This document shows, in pieces, positions 49,922-57,989 of a stretch of 64,000 bases of DNA (positions are counted from its first letter, which is position 1; every line of letters starts with the position of its first letter). The notes beneath the pieces are model-generated. The model worked only from the letters and a program-made list of their open reading frames with translations. It searched no databases and was not told where the DNA came from. A program made the translations under genes and the position numbers. The DNA is from Isochrysis galbana (Eukaryota; Haptophyta; Isochrysidales; Isochrysidaceae). The stretch lies in the NCBI GenBank assembly GCA_018136815.1, contig CM030939.1, positions 3,961,419 to 4,025,418 on the forward strand, read 5' to 3'.

Positions 49922-52299
49922 AAAAAAAAAACCTTTTAATAATCTCGCCTCGCACGTGGCACTGGGTCGCATATCCGTAGCCACGCCCATTCCCCTTCCT
50001 CTCCCTCACTTCCCGCCTTGCGGCAACTCCCCTCGTGCTCTACTTAGGGGCTCGGGTCCTGCGGGGGTCACGGGTTGGGCGGCGTGCGCCTGCCCTCAGC
50101 GGTGCATGCACGCCTTCCTCCTACGCCGCTGAGTGACATGCATATCCTGGATGCTTTTCGGTCTGCACCGGGTGCCGCACTAAGGTATAAAGATATTACA
50201 CGGTATTTTATTTCATCGATGTTGATCTCTATTGATACGCCTCTACCTTTCATTAGCACTTCCAACGTGTCAGGTCTAGGAGACACTCTACCGGCCTCGT
50301 CTCTGATCGCCACAGCGACGCCACTGGCAGAGTCACCCAGCTCTCCTGGGGCAGCGAACCATGTCCACCCCAGTAGGGCGGCCGTTCGATGCGCCCGGAG
50401 GTGCGCTCCGTCCTCGTATGCATGTAGCTCTTGGAGCATCAGGATGTCTACTCTTGCTTTACGCGCTTGTGACAGCACTGCAGCTAATCTGCCGCCCTTG
50501 GAACCGTTCAAGTTATATGTCGCGATTGTGATTGGTCCTTCACCTGGGTACCCAAGAGTGGAGTCAAATGTGAGCCTGGGGCGAGGGAGCACTCTCCACT
50601 CGATCTTTTGTTGCGACATGCATCCGGCGGCTATTGCATAGGCGCGGGTGGCTAGGGCGGGGTCGTACTCTGGGTGAAGGAAGAGACAAGCCGGGCCGTT
50701 CAAACAGACGCCCGGGATCTTTTTGTGTGGATGAAGGCGGCAGCGAATGGTGCACTTGTTGTCGATCCACGCCCCCGGGACGTCGTGGGAGAGGTTGCAG
50801 CGGACTCCCCGCTTGTTCCTGAGGCAGAGACCTTGCGAGAATCGCGAGCATTGCTTAGGCGGACCTTTACCCAGCGCCTCGTGCGCCGACTTGGGGCGGG
50901 GGTTAAGTTTGTAGGCTTCGGTGCGCTCGCGACGCTTAGCCGCCTCTTGTTCGCAGACGCAAAAACGGTGCGTGGGCGGGATTCCTTGGGCGGCTTCCAT
51001 GCGCCAGCCTTTGCAGCCGCGGAGGCTGCCGTGGATCATGAGCTTATGTTGGGAGTGGATCGCTTCTGGCATACGCAGCTCTTTGCACGCCCTAATGCCA
51101 TAGTTCACCGGGATAATGTTGTTGTTCACGTTCAGAAGAAGTTTGCGGGGGAAGCTCCCGTCTAGGAAGGATCCTTGGCCCGCCGAGACATATAGATGCC
51201 AGCGGGTGGAGTAGGCCGCCTTGGACACAAACGTGCCCGAGCCGCCCTCGAGCTTCATGCGCTCGCGATTGCCCTTGAGGAAGGTGAGGCCCACTTTTTC
51301 GACCGCCTTAATGAGTGTGCTGAGAGTGATTTGTTTTGCTTGCGCCAGGCCGTCGGCTTCTACGACCAGGTGAGCCGCCACGTCTTGCAGGGCGTTGTAG
51401 AGCGACTTGCGGGAGGAGGCTCCTCGCTTGTTGATCTTCTCCTCTAGGGACTCGATTTTCACGCGGACTTTGACGTCCGTCTGATTGATGCGGAGTGTGG
51501 TGAACTCGCCGTAGCGCTCCTGGAATTGCTGTGCGCGATCCTCATTGACGGCTATGTGCCATGGGCCCGTAATCGATCGAGCCCAGAAATCTGGTTCAGG
51601 GTCTACTCCTTCGAGCTCCAAGAGGAGCTCGACGATGGCTGCGTAGACGGTCGTGTCTTGGAAGGTGTAGTCGCCCTCCTGGTGGAAGGAGAGTTCGAGA
51701 TTTGCGTCTGTATCTTGCATTTCTTGCTCTTCATCCGACTGAGGCTCCTGCGCGAGGTGTGGCGTGTTGGGTGTCATTGCATGTGTCGTAGGCTCGTGCA
51801 TCGGTGATGTGGCGATGTGTATTCGCTCCAGACCGCCCCTTGGGGGGGTCCCTTGTGCGCTGAAGTCAGGCTGGGGGCGTTGGTGTGGTCTGTTGTGATG
51901 CGTATTTGCTGCTGCATGTGTTTTGTGCCCATAAGGGCCACCCGGTCTCGGGCCGCGCCGCCGTGGCGGCGCGACCGTCACCAGGGTGGGAGAGGCCTCT
52001 GCCATGAGGCATGCCCAATGGGTTCGTCTGGCTTCTGGTCTGTTGGATGTCTGGTGTGGCCTGCAGTCTGCTGCCCTCCATGGGGGGGGCCAGCATGGCT
52101 GCTGTGGGTGGTGTGGCCGGGGCCACAGGCCGTGTGGCGCGATGGGAGTCGCGCTCACCTGCTCGGCCTCTTCCGGGGGACGCGGTCGCTTCGCCTGCGA
52201 CTGCTCCATGGGCACTGGCTAGGCGCCCGCGGCGGGGAGCCCGAAGGAGAGGAGGGGAGCGCCGGCGCGCTCCATGGCGACCAAGTATAAACTTAGTTG
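49922..52299 (-). mobile_element. LINE copy 3, internally deleted, 15-bp target duplication
   Basis: Both ends are fixed by the direct repeat CAAGAAGCTGCATTT (49907-49921 and 52300-52314). The 5' end at 52299 reads CAACTAAGTTTATACTTGGT; the 3' end is ATTATTAAAAGG and a T-run. The ORF breaks off inside the endonuclease (~50100) and joins the 3' UTR, so the reverse transcriptase is missing. It could move only with help from other copies. Confidence 0.92.
50068..52215 (-). CDS. LINE ORF N-terminal part: CCCH fingers and truncated endonuclease
   Basis: 715 residues starting MPMEQSQAKRPRPPEEAEQV, open throughout. Residues 1-~160 are Pro/Arg-rich. A folded region (~165-430) of unknown type follows. 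CCCH-type zinc fingers appear at ~470-545: CSRFSQGLCLRNKRGVRCNL-SH, then CRLHPHKKIPG and VCLNGPACLFLH. An APE-like endonuclease begins ITIATYNLNGSKGGRLAAVL with the Asn and then MLQELHAYEDG with the Glu, and stops after YRVISLYLSAAPGADRK, before the remaining catalytic residues. The last ~25 residues are read-through of the 3' UTR. This shows the family is a single-ORF, APE-type LINE with CCCH fingers at its N-terminus. Confidence 0.85.
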   Translation of the reverse strand: MPMEQSQAKRPRPPEEAEQVSATPIAPHGLWPRPHHPQQPCWPPPWRAADCRPHQTSNRPEARRTHWACLMAEASPTLVTVAPPRRRGPRPGGPYGHKTHAAANTHHNRPHQRPQPDFSAQGTPPRGGLERIHIATSPMHEPTTHAMTPNTPHLAQEPQSDEEQEMQDTDANLELSFHQEGDYTFQDTTVYAAIVELLLELEGVDPEPDFWARSITGPWHIAVNEDRAQQFQERYGEFTTLRINQTDVKVRVKIESLEEKINKRGASSRKSLYNALQDVAAHLVVEADGLAQAKQITLSTLIKAVEKVGLTFLKGNRERMKLEGGSGTFVSKAAYSTRWHLYVSAGQGSFLDGSFPRKLLLNVNNNIIPVNYGIRACKELRMPEAIHSQHKLMIHGSLRGCKGWRMEAAQGIPPTHRFCVCEQEAAKRRERTEAYKLNPRPKSAHEALGKGPPKQCSRFSQGLCLRNKRGVRCNLSHDVPGAWIDNKCTIRCRLHPHKKIPGVCLNGPACLFLHPEYDPALATRAYAIAAGCMSQQKIEWRVLPRPRLTFDSTLGYPGEGPITIATYNLNGSKGGRLAAVLSQARKARVDILMLQELHAYEDGAHLRAHRTAALLGWTWFAAPGELGDSASGVAVAIRDEAGRVSPRPDTLEVLMKGRGVSIEINIDEIKYRVISLYLSAAPGADRKASRICMSLSGVGGRRACTAEGRRTPPNP

Positions 52300-52519
52300 C
52301 AAGAAGCTGCATTTATCCCATACTCGCCGCCTACCGATTTGAATACTGACATCAAAACTGCAATCACCACTCACGTGCAAGCATGAAGCATGTTTAACCT
52401 GCAGATAGTTGGTCTGGGCTGCATGCTATGAGCGTGGAGCCAAATTTGTCGCGCGCGCAAGCATTGTGGCAACTAGATGGAAATGAGCGCTCTAGTGGCG
52501 ATGACTTCATCTGTCCAGC

Positions 52520-54205
52520 CTACGGGCGCCCATGGGAACAAGGGCTTGATATGCGCACACTTTGGGCCTGCATCACGGGGGTGTACTGTGCATACTTGGT
52601 GGCGAGGGACAGGGCCAGCTGCAGCTGTTCGATCTCCGCACTGACACACGTGAAAGCTGTGTCTCCAGACTCCACGTGGCGCACTGGAGCCGTTGACGGG
52701 CCGGTTGATGCGGTTTGCACCGGTTGTTGGTCTTGCTCTTGTAAACGAGCTTCCAATTGGGCGAGCTGCACTCGAAGATCGTCCACTTCAGCTGACCAAG
52801 CGGTGCAACCTGCGGCCACCAAACGCGCCGCTTCTCTTGCGGCTGCAGTAAGGTCCTCATTGCTTGAATCCGAAACAGAAATGAGCCGACTCTCATCACA
52901 AGTATGTAGACCCATCTTGAAGGGCTCCACTGGCAGGCGGCTCTCTGCATCGTGAGCCGTCCCAACCTCATGATCGGCGTCACTGCTCGATCCGAAATCA
53001 CAAACTACGACGCTCGGGCCACGGTGGCTACGCGTTTGATGAGGTCGAGAGGCAGCTTCAAGTAGTTGTGTTCGAGTCTGCCAATTGCCGCAATTTTCGG
53101 CATCACGATCACAGGTTCGGGATACGTTGGGTTCGTGGTTCCAATGGAGATCATTGTATTCACTCAGCACTGCAGCATCTGAGTACTGTTGCTGTCTCGC
53201 TAACGAGCCTCGTGACACGAATCCTTGCCTGGCACCCACTGTTTGAAGACCCTTGAGCGTCACCTTGAAGATAGCAGCGTCTGAAAGAGTAGTTTCGTCG
53301 TCATTGCCTTTGAGTTCGGAACCATCAGATGGGTGTGAACTTTGTGTGACCACCTGCTTATCAGACGCCTCCCTTGCGCACCTAGGTGGTGGGTTGCGCT
53401 TTGCTTCGATGCGACTGCCACACCTTTCAAGAGGATGCATTCCATGCTGCTGTGGTCGATGCATAGTTGGTGATTGCGTCACCGGTTCAAAGAACGCCTC
53501 ATTCTGCGGTGTTGAGATGACTCTCCTGCCTACCGCTTGATCAATTTGCGCTAGTTGCCCGCGTGACGGCTCGTTGCGCGAGCGAGCCGCCGCTAGCGAC
53601 GGATCAACCAATGCTCTCAGCTGTCGTTTGAGTGCAGCTCGTTGAGACTCTAGGCGTGAAGACCGTCGCAACAGCAGACTCTTTTCACCCTCGAGCTGGG
53701 CTACGCGTGACTGCAACGTGCCAACTTCACGCATATTCACGCGCTGCTGGCGGGACTGGTGGCTCAGCACTGTGCGGAGGCCTTGGGCCTGCTGGACGAG
53801 CACCTTGTTCTGCTCGCCCACCCGCTCGAGCTTGCTGCCCACCTGCATAAGCTCGCTCATTCTGGACTCCTCAAGCTCGCGCAAGCTCCACACGAGCGCA
53901 TCCCTCTCCGCCTGGGCGCGAACGTGCATCGAGCGCTCCACCACTAGCGCTCGCTTCAGCTGCTCAATCTTGTCATCCGCATGGGCCTGCAGCTGCATCA
54001 CCTGCTGCTGCGCTGCCTGTGCACGCGCCGCAGCAGCACGCACCACTTGGAGCATACGGAGCTCGGTGGGCTCTGAGTCGGCGCTCACGACTGCGGCGGC
54101 GCTCACAACCGGCCTGGCGCCTTGCTCTCCAACAGTCTCCCTTACAGCGTCCGCTCTGCCAGGCAGAATACTCGGCTGCGGGGCACACAACTGGTGTGCG
54201 CCCAT
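52520..54205 (-). CDS. coiled-coil protein, unknown
   Basis: 561 residues from the Met at 54205 (MGAHQLCAPQPSILPGRADA); an upstream in-frame Met at 54310 would add 35 basic residues. Residues ~45-205 form a long coiled coil (e.g. RAAAARAQAAQQQVMQLQAH, QAERDALVWSLRELEESRMS, QSRVAQLEGEKSLLLRRSSR). The centre is polar, Ser/Gln-rich and probably disordered. A second short coiled coil lies near the C-terminus (~475-510: EVDDLRVQLAQLEARLQEQD), with a last helix EIEQLQLALSLATKYAQY. No family, signal peptide or membrane span is seen. A cytoskeletal or centrosomal scaffold is plausible but not shown. A purine/pyrimidine microsatellite (54396-54418) lies ~190 bp upstream. Confidence 0.65.
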   Translation of the reverse strand: MGAHQLCAPQPSILPGRADAVRETVGEQGARPVVSAAAVVSADSEPTELRMLQVVRAAAARAQAAQQQVMQLQAHADDKIEQLKRALVVERSMHVRAQAERDALVWSLRELEESRMSELMQVGSKLERVGEQNKVLVQQAQGLRTVLSHQSRQQRVNMREVGTLQSRVAQLEGEKSLLLRRSSRLESQRAALKRQLRALVDPSLAAARSRNEPSRGQLAQIDQAVGRRVISTPQNEAFFEPVTQSPTMHRPQQHGMHPLERCGSRIEAKRNPPPRCAREASDKQVVTQSSHPSDGSELKGNDDETTLSDAAIFKVTLKGLQTVGARQGFVSRGSLARQQQYSDAAVLSEYNDLHWNHEPNVSRTCDRDAENCGNWQTRTQLLEAASRPHQTRSHRGPSVVVCDFGSSSDADHEVGTAHDAESRLPVEPFKMGLHTCDESRLISVSDSSNEDLTAAAREAARLVAAGCTAWSAEVDDLRVQLAQLEARLQEQDQQPVQTASTGPSTAPVRHVESGDTAFTCVSAEIEQLQLALSLATKYAQYTPVMQAQSVRISSPCSHGRP

Positions 54206-55511
54206 TGTGCTCGCTAAATCGCCCTTCCTCTTCTCTCCTCCCGGCTCGCCCGCGCGCCGCTCGACGTCTCCAAGACCAACTGGGCGGCTGTGCGCTGCGT
54301 CCGGCCTCAATCTCCCTCGCTGGCCTCTTCTCTGCCTCCTGATTCCTACCGCTCTCCCCGTATCTCCCTTTGGCCCTCCGCGACCGCCGAGGAGCGGCGA
54401 GAGAGAGAGAGAGAGCTGAAAGGAGCCTTACCGGTCGTCGTCCACGACGGATCGGTACTTCTATGATACGAAATATAACGGTGCCTTTCGCCTTTCATAC
54501 ACACATTGTCATTTAGCTATACAGCTATATACTATATACACATGTATATATATGTCACCCTCCAAGATCCATCGGGCCCCGATAGCTATCCGGCCCCCCC
54601 GGCCCCCGATAGCCGAGGGGGGGCTCAGAGCCCTCCGGTAGCGCTCGACTCGACATGAATGTCTCCTTCTCCTAGGATAACATCATCGCTCGATCTCTCG
54701 TCTCGATAACGCTACTCCGCAGTCCGATATTTTGATTACGAATGCATCCGATTCTTGAAGTCTACCTTACACAAATATTCATGCCTACAACCTTCAGATG
54801 GGCAGGAATACAACAGGGCCGCGAGGGGGCGATTTGCGATGAGGCGGCAGCGGGCATGGGGGGCAGTATGTGGAATAGGTCGCAGACTCTATTCATGAGG
54901 ACAAGCCTCAAAGGGGTGAGAGAGAGAGGGTAATGGAGTCTTGAGAGAGAGGTGCGCGCGACATCGCACCGCACGAGCCGACACCACACATCGAGACTCT
55001 TCCGGACACTACTCACCGTGCCAACAAAAGAAAGAAGCCAAAACTAGGCGTAAATGCACGAGACAATAAATTAAAGGACCGAACGAAGACGAGATGAAGA
55101 ATGTCCTTGTCGAGCGAGCACGAAGCTTCGAGTTCTCGTTGGCAACGGTGGACTCAACCAACCAAAACAAAATTCACTCAACACCTGAAATCGCATCTGC
55201 ATTGAGTGGAACTCTGGATGCGACAAGGCACGCCCGGCAGCCTGCGCGCATGGCTGTGGCTGGCCGAGGCACTCTGCACCGGGGACGCGTCGATTAGCGG
55301 CCCGACGCTCGCCCGCGCTCGCGTCGGACGTCGGCCCTCCGCGATAGCGATATAGTATGATATAGTGATTTCTGGCATGTTTGTGCGCGTTTTCTTGTTA
55401 CGCATCGCTGTGGGGGCTACCGTGGGGAGTCTGGGGTCCAAAGGGCACCGGATCACCGGATGTGTGCTAGTTACACCTACCCGGTCACCATATCCAAAAA
55501 TATCGTAGAGT
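54206..55511. other. intergenic with AT-rich palindromic stretch
   Basis: Contains ATATACACATGTATATATATG (54534-54554 region) and, at 54622-54654, the inverted copy of the 33-bp block found at 6641-6673. Short frames have no domains. Nothing else is supported. Confidence 0.4.
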
Positions 55512-55591
55512 CAAACTAAGTTTATACTTGGTTCACCCATGGCGGGGCACGAGCCCCCCCCCTCTCTGCTCCACTCCTCCCCTGCCATGGG

Positions 55592-55973
55592 CCCGGATGG
55601 GACAACAGGTACAAGGTCAACAGGTTTCGGGGGCCTATTCCTATTAAGAGGACCTATTGACAGGTCGCAATAGGTCCGTAACAGGTCAAAATAAAACTCA
55701 TTCCACAAATATTATAGATGTATGAGTATGTGATGTATATTATGAATATGATTGGCTTCTGACTTGTGAGCTAAGTTACTAGGGAGAGGAAGGGATCCGA
55801 GATGATTTGGGCGTGGCTACGATAGCGGTACCTATAGTATAGGCCTATAGCCACGCGCGAGGCGAGAATATTGAAAGGTTTTTTTTTACCTATTACCTAT
55901 TAACAGGTAACAGGTCTGGTAGGCCTCTTGACCTCTTAATAGAACCTATTAGAAGCCTATTGTCCCATCTGGG
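55592..55973. mobile_element. hAT-like MITE, 8-bp target duplication
   Basis: Ends are CCCGGATGGGACAACAGG and, inverted, CCCAGATGGGACAATAGG (16 of 18 match), flanked by GCCATGGG at 55584-55591 and 55974-55981. The 8-bp duplication and short inverted ends fit a non-autonomous hAT element. Subterminal copies of the AACAGGT/ACCTATT type recur at both ends. It has no coding sequence. Confidence 0.8.
55785..55895 (+). mobile_element. LINE 3'-end fragment nested in the MITE
   Basis: GGGCGTGGCTACG, CCACGCGCGAGGCGAGAATA and TTGAAAGGTTTTTTTTT match the LINE 3' UTR and T-tail. The left boundary is uncertain. It is a 5'-truncated insertion inside the MITE, or a fragment the MITE captured. Confidence 0.65.
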
Positions 55974-56728
55974 GCCATGGGGGAGGAACCACCCACTCTC
56001 CTGGCACGCCTAATGGCTTGCCAGGAGCACACTGACATGCTGACCCATCCCTCTCCGCACAGGCGTGCCTGAATCGCACGCCCTGGCCTGTCGTGGCCAG
56101 CCAATCCCTCTGACCAACCCCTCCTCCCCCTGGGCCCCCCTGATCAGGACCCCCCAGCCAGCTCCAGCCGACTGGCAGGGGCTCGAGAGCCAGCGAGGGA
56201 GAGGCAGGAGGGGCCAGGGCCATGCCCCAGCCTCACCTGCCCCCTGAGCTGCGCTCCAAGGCCCCTGCCGGCCACCTGGGGACCTGAAGAGGGGCCGCAG
56301 GCGCGCGCCATGGCCAGAGCCGCAGGGAAGAGAGGAGGAAGAGGGAAGAGGGAGGGGAGGGGGGAGTGGCAGCTCTCCCCTCCGGCGTTTACGTGTCTTC
56401 TCGCCCCGTTTGGGTAAGAGAAGACGGGGGCGCCAGAGCCAGGAGGGAAGGGCCGCGGCTCGCCGCGGCCACTCGCTTAGGCGAGGAGTGATTAGCGCTT
56501 CTGGGCTCCCTTTCACGAGTGCCCCCCCCCCCCCCCCGCGTTGTTTTTACCCGAAAGGGGTTTTCCCCCAGCGTGGACTCGAGGAGAGGACGTGCTGTGG
56601 GGTGCGCGGGGTCGGTGCGTGCACTGGGGGGAGGACAAATATCGAGGGGAGGGGGGAGGGGGCAGTGCCCCCTCCCCCGGGTAGCACGGTAGCACTCGGA
56701 CACCTGACTCCCTGACTCGTCAGGCATG

Positions 56729-57989
56729 GCGGGATTCCGGGACGGAAAAGTTGTGTCCAATTAGCTAGTGGGGTTGGCTAGGATATAACATTAATTAGTT
56801 TATTAAAATTATATCGTAGAGTAATGAATCATCAATCATCAATCTTGACTTGTGACTTGGTCAATTTTCACCCTTAGAAGTTAAGATAGCTGTTTGACCG
56901 CCCTATGTGAGAAGAGCAACATAGATCAGAGTTACCATTAAGGGCTAGCTCGCGCTACAAGTCAATGACATAGCTTCGCTACAGATGACGTCACCCCTCG
57001 GACTAGAAAACTCCATCCTACAAAACAACTGCGGTTCAACACTGAAACACTCAACAGAGCCGTCGAGAGAGACGCGGGGGGGGGGGGGGGGGGCTTCCTC
57101 CCTCCCAACCGAACCCACGGCTTGGACCCGTCTCAATCTAAATTTAGGGGCTTGGCCAAGGGGGAGAGATTCCGCCTCGAGAGAGAGAGGAGAGGGAGAG
57201 AGAGAGAGCCGTTATGGGAGAGGAGGGGAGAGAGAGAGGGAGGAGGACACGGCGGGCACCCTCTCTCTCTCTCTCTGACAGCGGGAGGGGGGGGGGGGGG
57301 GGAGAGAGAGAGGGAGGGAGAGACGGAGGCGCAGATGTAGACAAATGAAGGGGGCTTTCCCATTAGATCTCGACGACCGCCGTCGGCGCGATGTCTCGCT
57401 GCCTTCTCCCCCTCTTTCTTCAACGAGCTCTCTTACTTATGTAGACTCGTTGGGAGCTCTCCTTCTTCGCGCTCTCCCTCACCCTTCTGAATAGCTCAAG
57501 ATCGGAAGGGGAACTTTCTTCTATCAAAATCCTTGACGTGCCTCCCGCGTCCTCCGCCTCTCCCTCTCTCTCTCTCTCCCTCTCCCTCTCCCTCTCTCCC
57601 TCTCTCTCTCCCTCTCTCTCTCCCTCCCTCTGTCTCTCTCTCCCTCTCTCTCTCCCTCTCTCTCTCTCTCTCACCCCCCCCCCCCCCCCCTCTCCCTCTC
57701 TCCCTCTCCTTCCCTCGTAGGGTTCTCTTGTGGGCCGCCGCCGCCTTGCGCCCCCCCTCCCCTCCCCCCCCCCAAAAACCCCCGCGCCCCCCCCCCTGCC
57801 CCCCTCAAACCTTCCCGCTCGAGCCGCTTCCCTCCCACTTCCCTCTCCTTTGCCTTGAGCCCTCCTCGTCTCCCTCGCTCTCAGCTAGACTAACCTCCTG
57901 CCCCCCCCCCTTTCTCTCTCCCCGCCCTCCTCTCCCCCACTCCCGTTCTCTCTTCCCCCCCCCCCCGACCTGACCCCGAAATCCTCGCA
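56729..57989. promoter_or_regulatory. intergenic and upstream region of the 57990 gene
   Basis: 56760-56930 is AT-rich and ends with the inverted motif GTTTGACCGCCCT (56892-56904). A G-run (57077-57093) and GA-rich DNA (57180-57320) are followed by 430 bp of CT/C-rich DNA on the coding strand (57545-57970) that ends 20 bp before the ATG. No gene is supported in it. Confidence 0.45.

Larger units (their letters stand above)
55512..56728 (+). mobile_element. SINE-B, interrupted by a MITE
   Basis: Starts CAAACTAAGTTTATACTTGG at 55512. The body is split at GCCATGGG by the 382-bp element at 55592-55973 and resumes at 55982 with GAGGAACCACCCACTCTCCT. It continues through CCTGATCAGG, the CCGCGGCTCGCCGCGG hairpin, a C-run and CCGAAAGGGG to ~56728 (GACTCGTCAGGCA). 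About 835 bp without the insert. Its 3' border is set only by comparison with the copy at 12398. Confidence 0.82.
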
